From Demequina rhizosphaerae (GTDB lineage: Bacteria; Actinomycetota; Actinomycetes; Actinomycetales; Demequinaceae), in assembly GCF_000971255.1 (NCBI RefSeq), contig NZ_BBMC01000005.1, forward strand, positions 62,001 through 126,000: 64,000 nt of DNA, read 5' to 3'. Position numbers and translations under genes: made by a program. Positions 51,855-61,700 of this stretch are shown in pieces. The first letter of the stretch is position 1; each line of letters opens with the position of its first letter. The notes below the pieces were generated by a model, which worked only from the letters and a program-made list of their open reading frames with translations, had not been told where the DNA came from and did no database searches.

Positions 51855-52945
51855 GCAGTGACCTCCAGCAGCGCGCTGCGGAACAGCGCCATCTCCTGCG
51901 GCGTGCCGATCGACACGCGCAGCCAACCCTCGGGGCCGGTGACGCGGATGAGGACCCCGCGCGCGAGCAGGCCCTGGAATACCCTCTCACGATCCTCGAA
52001 CGGGCCGAACAGCGCGAAGTTCGCGTCCGTGTCCGCGACCGTGTAGCCCTGCGCCCGCAGCCACGCGACGGTCTCGTCGCGCTCCGCGCGGATCTCGTCG
52101 ACCTGCGCCTGGAGCTCGCGGTGGTGCGCGAGCGCCGCGCAGGCCGTCGCCTGGGTGACGGCGCTGAGGTGGTACGGCAGGCGCACCACGCGGAGCACGT
52201 CGATGAGCTCCTCGTGCGCGGCCAGATAGCCGAGGCGGCCGCCCGCGAGCGCGAAGGCCTTCGACATCGTGCGGCTCACCGCGAGGTTGGGGTGCTCGGG
52301 GATGAGCGAGGCCGCGCTCGGCACGCCCCGGCGGCGGAACTCGGCGTACGCCTCGTCCACGACCACGACGCAGCCGCCCTCGACGTCGTTCGCGGCCGCC
52401 ATCAGCGCCTCGACGTGCGCGAGCGGCAGCGCGGTGCCGGTGGGGTTGTTGGGGCTCGCGACGATCACCATGACCGGCTGCACCTCGCGGATCGCGGCGG
52501 CGGCCGCGTCGACGTCGAGCGTGAAGTCGTCGCTGCGCGGGAAGGTGACGTACTCGGTGAGGGTGTCGCGCGCGTACTCGGGGTACATCGAGTAGGTGGG
52601 CGCGAAGCTCAGCACCGTGCGACCCGGGCCGCCGAAGGCCTGGTGGAGGTGGAGCATGACCTCGTTCGAGCCGTTCGCGGCCCAGATGTTGCGCGCCTCG
52701 AGGAAGTCGACGTGGCTCTCGGCCGCGAGGTACGTCGCGAGGTCCTGGCGGAGCGACAGGAAGTCGCGGTCCGGGTAGCGGTTGAGGCCCTCGGCCGCCT
52801 TGCGCACCGCGGTCGCGATGGCGTCGACCACCGAGTTCGGCGGGGCGTAGGGGTTCTCGTTGACGTTGAGGCGCGCGGCGACCTCGAGCTGGGGCGCGCC
52901 GTACGGCTCGAGCCCGGCCAGGTCGGGGCGGATCGGCAAGGTCAT
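51851..52945 (-). CDS. hisC: Histidinol-phosphate aminotransferase
   Basis: 364 residues. PLP-dependent fold-type I aminotransferase. Landmarks: [11 protein letters not shown] near the start, [16 protein letters not shown] (PLP phosphate site), [24 protein letters not shown] (Asp and Tyr at PLP) and the Schiff-base Lys in [17 protein letters not shown]; Arg near the C-terminus in WLRVSIGT. Full length. First gene in this part of the his cluster: hisD, usually directly upstream, is 4 kb away. Confidence 0.96.
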   Translation of the reverse strand: MTLPIRPDLAGLEPYGAPQLEVAARLNVNENPYAPPNSVVDAIATAVRKAAEGLNRYPDRDFLSLRQDLATYLAAESHVDFLEARNIWAANGSNEVMLHLHQAFGGPGRTVLSFAPTYSMYPEYARDTLTEYVTFPRSDDFTLDVDAAAAAIREVQPVMVIVASPNNPTGTALPLAHVEALMAAANDVEGGCVVVVDEAYAEFRRRGVPSAASLIPEHPNLAVSRTMSKAFALAGGRLGYLAAHEELIDVLRVVRLPYHLSAVTQATACAALAHHRELQAQVDEIRAERDETVAWLRAQGYTVADTDANFALFGPFEDRERVFQGLLARGVLIRVTGPEGWLRVSIGTPQEMALFRSALLEVTA

Positions 52946-52984
52946 GAGGCGATTCTAGTGAGCGTCCGCGCGGCGCCCGAGCGC

Positions 52985-53013
52985 CGCATCGTCCCTGCGC
53001 AGGGGACGATGCG
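52985..53013 (-). terminator. Hairpin made from two inverted GACGATGCG repeats after mntH
   Basis: CGCATCGTCCC and GGGACGATGCG facing each other, with a self-complementary CTGCGCAG centre, give a stem of about 12 bases. It begins eight bases downstream of the mntH stop, where a terminator is expected, and before hisC. Shows how the dispersed repeat can be used as a transcription end. Confidence 0.65.
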
Positions 53014-53020
53014 GGGAGGC

Positions 53021-54286
53021 CTACACCTGGCCGGCGAACGTGAGCACGATGAGCGCGGCGTTGAGCGCGACGATGAGCGCGACGATGGTCCACGCGACCA
53101 CCTGCGTGGTGCGCGAGTTGACGTGCTCACCCATCACCTCGCGATCCGAGGTGAGCCGCACGAGCGGGATGACCGCGAACGGGATGCCGAGGCTCAGCAC
53201 CACCTGCGAGATGACGAGCGCCCACGTGGGGTTCGCGCCCGCCCCCAGCAGCACGAGCGCCGGGATGAGCGTGATCGAGCGGCGCAGCCACACGGGGATG
53301 CGGCGGTGCAGCAGCCCGCCCATGATCGCGGCGCCCGCGTAGCAGCCGACCGAGGTCGAGGCGAGGCCCGAGGCCAGCAGGCCGACCGCGAAGGCGCCCG
53401 CGACGATCGGGCCGAGCGCGGACTCGATGGCGGCGTGGGCGCCCTCGATCGAGTCGGTGCCCGCGACCCCGCGCAGGCTGCCCGCGGCGAGCAGCAGCAT
53501 GCCGATGTTGACCGAGCCCGCGATGACGAGCGAGATCGCCACGTCCCACTTGGTGGCGTGGAGCAGGCGCTTGAGACGCGGCCGGTCGTGGCCGACGCCG
53601 TGGCGGTCGCGCGACAGCGAGCTGTGGAGGTAGATGACGTGCGGCATCACGGTCGCGCCGAGCATCGAGGCCGCGAGCAGCACCGTGCCGGGGCCGTCGA
53701 AGCGCGGGACCAGGCCGCCGGCCGCGCCCGCCCAGTCCGTCTCGGAGATGACGAGGCCCGCCATGAAGCCGATCGCGATGATCGCGAGCAGGAACATGAT
53801 GACGAGCTCGAACTGGCGCTGGCCGTGGCGGGACTGCACCGCGAGGAGCGCGAGCGAGACCAGGCCGACGATGAGGCCGCCGATCACCAGAGGCAGGTCG
53901 AACAGCAGGTACAGCGCGAGCGCGCCGCCGATGACCTCGGCGAGGTCGGTCATCGCGGCGACGATCTCCGCCTGGCCCCAGTACGCGAGGCGGCCGCGGC
54001 GGCCCAGGCGTCCCCGCAGCATCTCGGGCATCGAGTGCCCCGTGACGAGGCCGAGCTTCGCGGAGGTGTACTGGATGAGCACGGCCATGAGGTTCGACAC
54101 GACGAGCACCCACACGAGCAGGTAGCCGTAGTCGGCGCCCGCGGTGAGGTTGGCGGCGACGTTGCCGGGGTCGACGTACGCGACCGCCGCGACGAAGGCC
54201 GGGCCGACCAGCGTGACGATGCGGCGGATCGGGCCGTGCGTGCGCTCGGCCTCCTCGCGGTTGCGCTCGACGAGCGTGTTCGACAC
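53021..54286 (-). CDS. mntH: NRAMP-family manganese transporter
   Basis: 421 residues with about 11 membrane helices. Metal-binding motifs DPGN in VAYVDPGNVAANL (helix 1) and MPH in ASMLGATVMPHVIYLHSSL (helix 6) are intact. Proton-coupled import of Mn2+ (and Fe2+). Sits between hisC and recQ. An MntR/DtxR-type palindrome lies about 110 bases upstream. Manganese import fits oxidative-stress defence. Confidence 0.94.
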   Translation of the reverse strand: MSNTLVERNREEAERTHGPIRRIVTLVGPAFVAAVAYVDPGNVAANLTAGADYGYLLVWVLVVSNLMAVLIQYTSAKLGLVTGHSMPEMLRGRLGRRGRLAYWGQAEIVAAMTDLAEVIGGALALYLLFDLPLVIGGLIVGLVSLALLAVQSRHGQRQFELVIMFLLAIIAIGFMAGLVISETDWAGAAGGLVPRFDGPGTVLLAASMLGATVMPHVIYLHSSLSRDRHGVGHDRPRLKRLLHATKWDVAISLVIAGSVNIGMLLLAAGSLRGVAGTDSIEGAHAAIESALGPIVAGAFAVGLLASGLASTSVGCYAGAAIMGGLLHRRIPVWLRRSITLIPALVLLGAGANPTWALVISQVVLSLGIPFAVIPLVRLTSDREVMGEHVNSRTTQVVAWTIVALIVALNAALIVLTFAGQV

Positions 54287-54394
54287 CGGTGTCTCCCTCT
54301 CCTGCTGTCCTGCGGTCCTGCCGTGCTTCTGTGCTGCCGTGCTGCGGTCCTGCCGTGCTGCCGGGCCGGGCGGTCCTGGACCGCCTGCCGTTGG

Positions 54395-54416
54395 AAAGTT
54401 AGGTTAGCCGAACTTT
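54395..54416. promoter_or_regulatory. MntR/DtxR-type metal box upstream of mntH
   Basis: 22-base imperfect palindrome with AAAGTT and AACTTT ends and a TTAGGTTAGCC core, close to the DtxR/IdeR box TTAGGTTAGCC(T)AACC. Predicts repression of mntH by a metal-loaded DtxR-family regulator. Between it and mntH lie short CTGCCGTGCTG-type direct repeats (about 54300-54370). Confidence 0.65.
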
Positions 54417-54547
54417 GACGGTCGGTGGTGCGCGGCGGCGCGCGTGGCGCGGATGCGCGGCATCGGTCGCGGTGATGCCTCTGGGGGCTGGCGGCGGGTG
54501 CCGACGACAGGCCGGGCGGGGTGCGGCGGTGGACGATGCGCGGATGC

Positions 54548-54569
54548 TGTCGGTGTCCCGCCCTACCAT
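54548..54569 (+). promoter_or_regulatory. RecA-NDp/PafBC promoter of recQ, leaderless
   Basis: TGTCGGTG, eight bases, TACCAT: matches every base of TGTCRGtg-N8-TANNNT including the tg. The ATG of recQ at 54576 lies six bases after the -10. Confidence 0.8.
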
Positions 54570-54575
54570 CGGGGG

Positions 54576-56804
54576 ATGGTCTCGTCCCCGTCCCCCGTCA
54601 CCACCGCATCGTCCCTCCGCGAAGACGCCGAGGCCGCGCTCCGCGCCCTGGTGGGGCGCGACGACGTCGCGCTGCGCGAGGACCAGTGGACCGCGATCGA
54701 CGCGCTGGTGTCGCGCCACGAGCGCGCGCTGGTGGTGCAGCGCACCGGCTGGGGCAAGTCCGCTGTCTACTTCGTGGCGACCCGACTGCTGCGCGACCGC
54801 GGCGCGGGCCCGACCGTCATCGTGTCGCCGCTGCTCGCGCTCATGCGCGACCAGATCGCCGCGGCCGGGCGGGCGGGGATCCGCGCGGCGACCGTGAACT
54901 CCGCGAACGTCACCGAGTGGGACGACATCCACGCGGCGATCGCGCGCGGCGAGGTCGACGTGCTGCTGTGCTCGCCCGAGCGGCTCAACAACCCCGCCTT
55001 CCGCGACGAGGTGCTGCCCCGGCTGGCGGCCGACGCCGGGCTCGTCGTCATCGACGAGGCGCACTGCATCTCGGACTGGGGACACGACTTCCGGCCCGAC
55101 TACCGGCGCATCCGGACCCTCCTCGCCGACCTGCCCGCCGGCATCCCCGTGCTCGCGACCACCGCGACCGCCAACGCGCGCGTCACGGCGGACGTCGCCG
55201 AGCAGCTCGGGGTGACGGGCTCCGACGCGGCCGCCGAGGTGCTCGTGCTGCGCGGCCCGCTCGACCGCGAGTCGCTGCACCTCGCGGTGCTGGACCTGCC
55301 GGACCCGGCCGCGCGCGTCGCGTGGCTCGCGCAGTCGCTCGGCGGGATGGACGGCTCGGGGATCGTCTACTGCCTCACGGTGTCGGCGGCGGAGGAGGTC
55401 GCGTCGCAGCTGCGCGCGGCCGGCCTCGAGGTCGCCGCGTACACGGGGCAGACCGACCCGGCGGAGCGCGAGCGGCTCGAGGGCGACCTCAAGGACAACC
55501 GGGTCAAGGCGCTCGTCGCGACGTCCGCGCTGGGCATGGGCTTCGACAAGCCGGACCTCGCGTTCGTCGTGCACCTGGGGGCGCCGTCCTCGCCCATCGC
55601 GTACTACCAGCAGGTGGGCCGCGCGGGCCGCGGCGTCTCGCGCGCGGTGGTCGTGCTGCTGCCGGGACGGGAGGACCGCGCGATCTGGGAGTGGTTCGGC
55701 TCGCAGGCCTTCCCGCCTGAGGAGACCGTGCGTGCCACGCTCGCCGCCCTCTCCCCCGACGCGGCGACCTCCGTCCCCGCGCTCGAGGCGCGGGTGGACC
55801 TGCGGCGCTCGCGCCTCGAGTCGATGCTCAAGGTGCTCGACGTCGACGGCGCCGTGCGGCGCGTGCAGGGCGGCTGGATCGCGACCGGCGAGCCGTGGGC
55901 GTACGACGCGGAGCGCTACGCGCGGGTCGCCGCGGCGCGACGGTCCGAGGAGGCGACGATGCTTGCCTACCAGCGCGAGGACGCGTGCCGCATGGCGTTC
56001 CTGCGCCGCGTGCTCGACGACCCCGAGCTCGAGGACGGCTGGGCGTGCGGACGATGCGACGCGTGCGGCGGCGTCGAGCTGCCCGAGGCGCCGACGTCCG
56101 AGGCCGTGGCCGCCGCGCAGTCGGGGCTCGACCGCGTGGGCGTCGAGATCGTGGCGCGAAGGCAGTGGCCCACGGGACTGTCGGCGCTCGGGCTCGACCT
56201 CCGCGGCCGCATCCCGGCGGAGCAGCAGGCGTCGGCGGGGCGTGCGGTGGCGCGCCTCGACGGGCTGGGCTGGTCGGTGCAGCTGCGCGAGCTCCTCGAG
56301 TCGCGCGACGAGGACGGCCGTCCCGTGGACGGCGAGACGCCCGTGCCGCTGCGCACCGCCGCCGTGCGGGTGCTGCGCGACTGGGACGCGCTGTGGGTCG
56401 AGGGCGGGTCGGACACGGTGATCGACGGCGTCGTCGCGGTGCGCTCGGTGTCGCGGCCGGTGCTGGTCGACCATCTGGCGCGGGGTCTCGCGCGGTGGCT
56501 GGAGGTGCCCTTCGTCGGCTCCGTCGGCCCGGTGCCGGGGCGCGAGGCGCCGGAGCGGCACGACGTGAACTCCGCCATCCGGCTCGCGGGAGTGGTGCGG
56601 CGGCTCGGGCTGGAGCTCGAGGGCGGGCTCGACGGCGAGGGGCGCGCGACCGAGGGGCACGCGGGGGTCGCGGGGGTGGCGGGCCGGCGGCTGCTCCTCG
56701 TGGACGACTCCACCGACTCCGGCTGGACCCTCACCGTGGCGTCACGGCTGCTGCGCCAGGCGGGCGCCGAGGCGGTGCATCCCTTCGTGCTCGGGGTGCG
56801 GTAG
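54576..56804 (+). CDS. recQ: RecQ-family DNA helicase with C-terminal phosphoribosyltransferase-like domain
   Basis: 742 residues from the ATG at 54576, which is six bases after a damage-type -10 and has no ribosome site. SF2 helicase: VQRTGWGKSAVYFVATRL (motif I), VIDEAHCISDWGHDFRPDY (motif II and aromatic loop), LATTATANARV, TSALGMGFDKPDLAFV and QQVGRAGRGVSRA (motif VI). A RecQ-Zn Cys cluster (CGRCDACGG) follows at about residue 490. The C-terminus ends with RRLLLVDDSTDSGWTLTVA, the PRPP-loop signature of phosphoribosyltransferases. Recombination and repair helicase; the PRT domain is common in actinobacterial RecQ and of unknown use. Confidence 0.92.
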   Translation: MVSSPSPVTTASSLREDAEAALRALVGRDDVALREDQWTAIDALVSRHERALVVQRTGWGKSAVYFVATRLLRDRGAGPTVIVSPLLALMRDQIAAAGRAGIRAATVNSANVTEWDDIHAAIARGEVDVLLCSPERLNNPAFRDEVLPRLAADAGLVVIDEAHCISDWGHDFRPDYRRIRTLLADLPAGIPVLATTATANARVTADVAEQLGVTGSDAAAEVLVLRGPLDRESLHLAVLDLPDPAARVAWLAQSLGGMDGSGIVYCLTVSAAEEVASQLRAAGLEVAAYTGQTDPAERERLEGDLKDNRVKALVATSALGMGFDKPDLAFVVHLGAPSSPIAYYQQVGRAGRGVSRAVVVLLPGREDRAIWEWFGSQAFPPEETVRATLAALSPDAATSVPALEARVDLRRSRLESMLKVLDVDGAVRRVQGGWIATGEPWAYDAERYARVAAARRSEEATMLAYQREDACRMAFLRRVLDDPELEDGWACGRCDACGGVELPEAPTSEAVAAAQSGLDRVGVEIVARRQWPTGLSALGLDLRGRIPAEQQASAGRAVARLDGLGWSVQLRELLESRDEDGRPVDGETPVPLRTAAVRVLRDWDALWVEGGSDTVIDGVVAVRSVSRPVLVDHLARGLARWLEVPFVGSVGPVPGREAPERHDVNSAIRLAGVVRRLGLELEGGLDGEGRATEGHAGVAGVAGRRLLLVDDSTDSGWTLTVASRLLRQAGAEAVHPFVLGVR

Positions 56805-56843
56805 GCGCATCGTCGCGCGTCGCCGGCGCGAAGGCGGTGGCGC

Positions 56844-58148
56844 TCAGCCCTCGAGGCGCGCCTGGATGGCCGCGCCGTGCGCCGGCAGGTCCTCCGCCTC
56901 CGCGAGCGCGACGACCTTGTCCCCCACCTGCGCGAGCGCGTCGGCGGAGTAGTCGATGAACGACACGGCCTTGAGGAACGCGGTCACCCCGAGGCCTGAA
57001 GCGAAGCGCGCCGTGCCGCCCGTGGGGAGCACGTGGTTGGAGCCCGCGAGGTAGTCGCCGAGCGGCACCGGAGAGTGCTCGCCCACGAAGATCGCGCCCG
57101 CGTTCCGGATGCGGCCGGCGACCTCGCGCGCGTCCGCGGTGTGGATCTCGAGGTGCTCGGCGCCGTACGCGTCGGCGACCGCGACCGACTGGTCGATGCC
57201 CGAGGTGAGGATGACCGCGCTCTGGCGACCCGTGAGCGCCTCCTTGGTGCGGGCGAGGTGCTTCGTCGCGTCCGCGAGCTCGCCGAGCTCGCGCTCGACG
57301 GCCTCGGCCAGCTCGGGCGAGTCGGTGATGAGCACGGAGCCGGCCATGGGGTCGTGCTCCGCCTGGCTCAGCAGGTCCGCCGCGACGAAGCGCGCGTTGG
57401 CGGTGCGGTCCGCGATCACGGCGATCTCGGTGGGGCCCGCCTCCGAGTCGATGCCGACCAGGCCGTTGACGGCGCGCTTGGCGGCGGCGACGTAGACGTT
57501 GCCGGGTCCGGTGATGACGTCGACCGGGTCGCAGAGGCCCTCGACGCCGTGCGCGAGCATCGCGATCGCCTGGGCGCCGCCCACCGCGTACACCTCGGTG
57601 ACGCCGAGCAGGGCGCAGGCCGCCAGGATCGTCGGGTGCGGCAGGCCGCCGAACTCGCGCTGCGGCGGGCTCGTCACCGCGATGGACGGCACGCCGGCCG
57701 CCTGCGCCGTCACCACGTTCATCACGACCGAGCTCGGGTAGACGGCGAGGCCGCCCGGCACGTACAGCCCGACGCGCCCCACCGGGATCCAGCGCTGCGA
57801 CACGGTCGCTCCGGGTGCGAGCTCGACGTCGACCGGCGGCGGCACGGTGGCGCGGTGGAAGCGACCCACGCGGTCGATGGCCTCCTCGAGGCCGTCGCGC
57901 ACGGCGGGGTCGAGCGTCTCGAGGGCGCGCGCGATCTCGTCGGCGGGCACCCTCAGGTGCGCGGGGACCACGCGGTCGAAGCGCTCGCCGAGCTCCCGCA
58001 GCGCGGCCTCGCCGCGGGTGCGGACGTCCTCGATGATGGGCTCCACGACGGCGAGCGCGTCGCCGACGTTGACGTCGGCGCGCGGCACGACGTCGAGCAG
58101 CTCGCGGGCGGAGAGGTCCTGGTCGCGCAGATCGATCCTGGAAAGCAC
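56844..58148 (-). CDS. hisD: Histidinol dehydrogenase
   Basis: 434 residues from a GTG at 58148. NAD+- and Zn2+-dependent last two steps of histidine synthesis. Conserved blocks: [61 protein letters not shown] (zinc Gln and His), and [13 protein letters not shown]. Full length. Separated from hisC by recQ and mntH, unlike the contiguous hisDCB of many relatives. Confidence 0.96.
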   Translation of the reverse strand: MLSRIDLRDQDLSARELLDVVPRADVNVGDALAVVEPIIEDVRTRGEAALRELGERFDRVVPAHLRVPADEIARALETLDPAVRDGLEEAIDRVGRFHRATVPPPVDVELAPGATVSQRWIPVGRVGLYVPGGLAVYPSSVVMNVVTAQAAGVPSIAVTSPPQREFGGLPHPTILAACALLGVTEVYAVGGAQAIAMLAHGVEGLCDPVDVITGPGNVYVAAAKRAVNGLVGIDSEAGPTEIAVIADRTANARFVAADLLSQAEHDPMAGSVLITDSPELAEAVERELGELADATKHLARTKEALTGRQSAVILTSGIDQSVAVADAYGAEHLEIHTADAREVAGRIRNAGAIFVGEHSPVPLGDYLAGSNHVLPTGGTARFASGLGVTAFLKAVSFIDYSADALAQVGDKVVALAEAEDLPAHGAAIQARLEG

Positions 58149-58239
58149 GGGTCGAGTCTAGTGCGGAGCGCGCCCGCGGCACCGCGTCACGTCACCGGCT
58201 CCACGTCTGCCGACACGCATGCGGTCACGGCCGGACCGG

Positions 58240-58632
58240 TCACGCGGCCTCCCCGGGATTCGGGGCGGCGGCGCGCCTGCCGCCGATCCAGCCCAGATGC
58301 GTGTGCTGGAAGTGGTCCGGGAGCTTGAGGCCGTAGCCGAGCGCGCGGTCGACGGCGACGTGGAACGCCCAGCACAGCGCGAGCAGCCCGAGCGCGGGCA
58401 CGTTCGCGACGAGCGCGACCGCGCCGAGCGCCGCCGGCACTGCGTAGTTGTGCGCGGCGTTGTAGAGCACCGCGCCCGCACGGGGGCCGGCCGCGTAGCC
58501 CGCGGCGGACAGGTCGAAGGCGAGGAACAGGACGAGCGGCCACCACCACGCGAAGCCGAGCACGATGACGGCGACGTAGGCGGCGACGGCGACGACCGCG
58601 GCCTCGAGCCGCTGCCAGGCGATCGGTGTCAT
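58240..58632 (-). CDS. DUF4260 membrane protein
   Basis: 130 residues from the ATG at 58632. Three or four membrane segments (EAAVVAVAAYVAVIVLGFAW, ALGAVALVANVPALGLLALC). The C-terminal LGYGLKLPDHFQHTHLGWIG, with its His-rich end, is the hallmark of DUF4260. Function unknown in the family. The frame upstream is open, but this start gives the family length. Confidence 0.85.
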   Translation of the reverse strand: MTPIAWQRLEAAVVAVAAYVAVIVLGFAWWWPLVLFLAFDLSAAGYAAGPRAGAVLYNAAHNYAVPAALGAVALVANVPALGLLALCWAFHVAVDRALGYGLKLPDHFQHTHLGWIGGRRAAAPNPGEAA

Positions 58633-58745
58633 GGCACCAGCGTCGCCCACTTCCCCGCAGGAGTCGAGGGTCCGCCGGGGGCCTCGCCCGGCTCCCCGTG
58701 GCGCGGCGAGGACGCGGCACCGGTGCGGGGCGTGCCCCGCCCCGG

Positions 58746-61700
58746 CTACACCCCGGACAGGCAGCTCGGACCGAGCGCGGCCTTGAGGTCGCCGTAGAGC
58801 GCCGACGAGCGCGCCACCCGGAACTCGTCGCCGAGCCTCATGGTGAGCGGCTTGTCCGGCCCCGTCAGCACCATGCGCACCTCGATCGAGCCGGGGTGGG
58901 AGCGCAGGATGCCCTTGACCTGCTCGACCAGCGGCGGCGTGACGCGCGCCGCCGGCACCGTGATGGCGACCGGCGAGTTGTCCGTGACGTTGAGGTTGGG
59001 GATGCGCACGTCGATCGCCGAGAACTGAAGCCCGCCGTCGCCGCGCTCGCGCCCGCGCACCTTGATCGCGATGACGGCGTCCTCGGCGAGGTCCCGTGCG
59101 TAGGTCTCGTACGTCTTCGAGAAGAACGACACCTCGGTCTCGCCCGTCATGTCCTCGAGCGTGACGATCGCGTACGGGTTGCCCGACTTCGCGATGCGCC
59201 GGTCCACGCGCGTCACCAGTCCCGCGAACGTGATCTGCGAGCCCTCCTGCACGCCGTTCGCGGGCGTGGCGTTGAGGATCTGGTGCGTGGCCTCCTGGCG
59301 GATCACGTGGTCGAGGCCCGACAGCGGGTGATCCGACACGTACAGGCCGAGCATGTCGCGCTCGAGGTTGAGCTTGGTCTTCTTGTCCCACTCGTCGAGC
59401 GTGGGCACCTCGACCGTGACGCCGCCGCCCAGGTCGCCGGCGTCCGCGAACAGGTCGAACTGGCCGGTCGCCTCCTGGCGCTTCACGCCGATGACGGAGT
59501 CGATCGCCTGCTCGTGCACCGCGTTGAGCGCGCGGCGCGAGTAGCCGAGCGAGTCGAAGCCTCCCGCCTTGATGAGCGAGTCGATGGTGCGCTTGTTGCA
59601 CACGGTCGCGGGCACCTTGTCGAGGAAGTCCGCGAACGACGTGAACGCGCCCTTCTCGGTGCGCGCCTTGACGATCTCCGCGACCACGTTCGACCCTACG
59701 TTGCGCACGGCCGTGAGGCCGAAGCGCACGTCGCCGCCGACCGCGGCGAAGGTCGCCTTGGACTCGTTGACGTCCGGCGGCAGCACCGTGATGCCCATGC
59801 GGCGGCACTCCGCGAGGTAGAGCGCGGACTTGTCCTTGTCGGTGCCCACCGAGGTGAGCAGCGCCGCCATGAACTCCGTCGGGTAGTGCGCCTTGAGGTA
59901 CGCGGTCCAGAACGAGAGCACGCCGTAGGCCGCGGTGTGCGCCTTGTTGAACGCGTAGTCGGCGAACGGGAGCATCGTCGACCACAGCGCGTTGATCGCC
60001 TCGAGGGAGAAGCCGCGCTCGAGCGCGCCGTTCTTGAAGGGCTCGAACTCCTTGTCGAGGATCTCCTTCTTCTTCTTTCCCATCGCTCGGCGGAGCAGGT
60101 CCGCCGCGCCCAGGGTGTAGCCGGCGACGATCTGCGCGATGCGCTGCACCTGCTCCTGGTACACGATGAGGCCGTAGGTGATGCCCAGCACCTCCTTGAG
60201 CGGCTCGTCGAGCTCCGCGTGGATGGGCACGATCTCCTGGCGGCCGTTCTTGCGCTCCGCGTAGTTCGTGTGCGAGTTCATGCCCATCGGGCCGGGCCGG
60301 TAGAGGGCCAGCACTGCGGAGATGTCCTCGAAGCTGTCGGGCCGCATCTGGCGCAGCAGCTGGCGCATCGCGTTGCCGTCGAGCTGGAACACGCCCAGGG
60401 TGTCGCCTCGCGCGAGCAGGTCGAACGTGCCGTCGTCGGCGAGCGGCAGGTCCTCGAGGACCAGCGGCTCCTTGCCGTTGTCCACGATGTTCTCGAGCGC
60501 ATCGTCGAGGATCGTGAGGTTGCGCAGGCCCAGGAAGTCCATCTTGACCAGGCCGAGCGTCTCGCACGTCGGGTAGTCGAACTGCGTGATGACCGCGCCG
60601 TCCTGCTCGCGGCGCATGATCGGGATGATGTCGATGAGCGGGTCCGACGACATGATGACGCCGGCCGCGTGCACGCCCCACTGGCGCTTGAGGCCCTCGA
60701 GGCCCTGCGCGAGCTCGAACACCTGCTGCGCCTCGGGGTCCTGCTCGAGCAGCGCCCGGAAGTCCTGGCCCTCGTGGTGGCGCGCGTGCGCGGTGTCGGT
60801 GACGCCGATGAGGGGCATGTCCTTGCCCATGATGGCCTCGGGGTAGGCCTTGGTGAGCTGCTCGCCCAGCGAGAACGGCTTGCCCAGCACGCGGGTCGAG
60901 TCCTTGAGCGCCTGCTTGGCCTTGATGGTGCCGTACGTCACGATCATCGAGACGCGTTCCTGGCCGTACTTGTCCGTGACGTACTGGATGACCTCGCCGC
61001 GCCTGCGCTCGTCGAAGTCGATGTCGAAGTCGGGCTTGGACTCGCGCTCCGGGTTGAGGAAGCGCTCGAAGTAGAGCTGGTGGACGATCGGGTCGATGTC
61101 GGTGATCTTCATCGCGTACGCGGCCATCGAGCCCGCACCCGAGCCGCGGCCCGGTCCCACGCGGATGCCGTTGTCCTTGGCCCACTGGATGAAGTCCGCG
61201 ACGACGAGGAAGTAGCCCGGGTAGCCCTTGCCCGCGATGACCTCGATCTCGAAGTTCGCGCGCTCCTGCACGTGCGCCGGGATCTCGGGGCCGAAGCGCT
61301 CGTGCAGGCCCTTCTGGACCTCCTTGACGAACCACGAGTGCTCGTCCTCGCCCGGCGGGCAGTCGAAGACCGGCATGTAGTCGGCCTTGGTGTTGAACTC
61401 GACCTCGCACTGCTCGGCGATCGCGAGGGTGTTGGTGAGCGCCTCCGGGTAGTCGCCCCAGAGGTCCCACATCTCCTCGGACGACTTCACGTAGTAGCCG
61501 TCGCCGGAGAACGCGAAGCGCTTGCCGCCCTGGTCGTAGGTGGGCTCGTTGAGCGTCGAGCCCGACTGCACGCACAGGAGCGCCTCGTGCGCCTTCGCGT
61601 CCTCCTTGCGCGTGTAGTGGAGGTCGTTGGTGGCGACCAGCGGCGCGCCGATCGCCTTCGAGATCCGCAGCAGGTCCTCGAACACGCGCTTCTCGATGTC

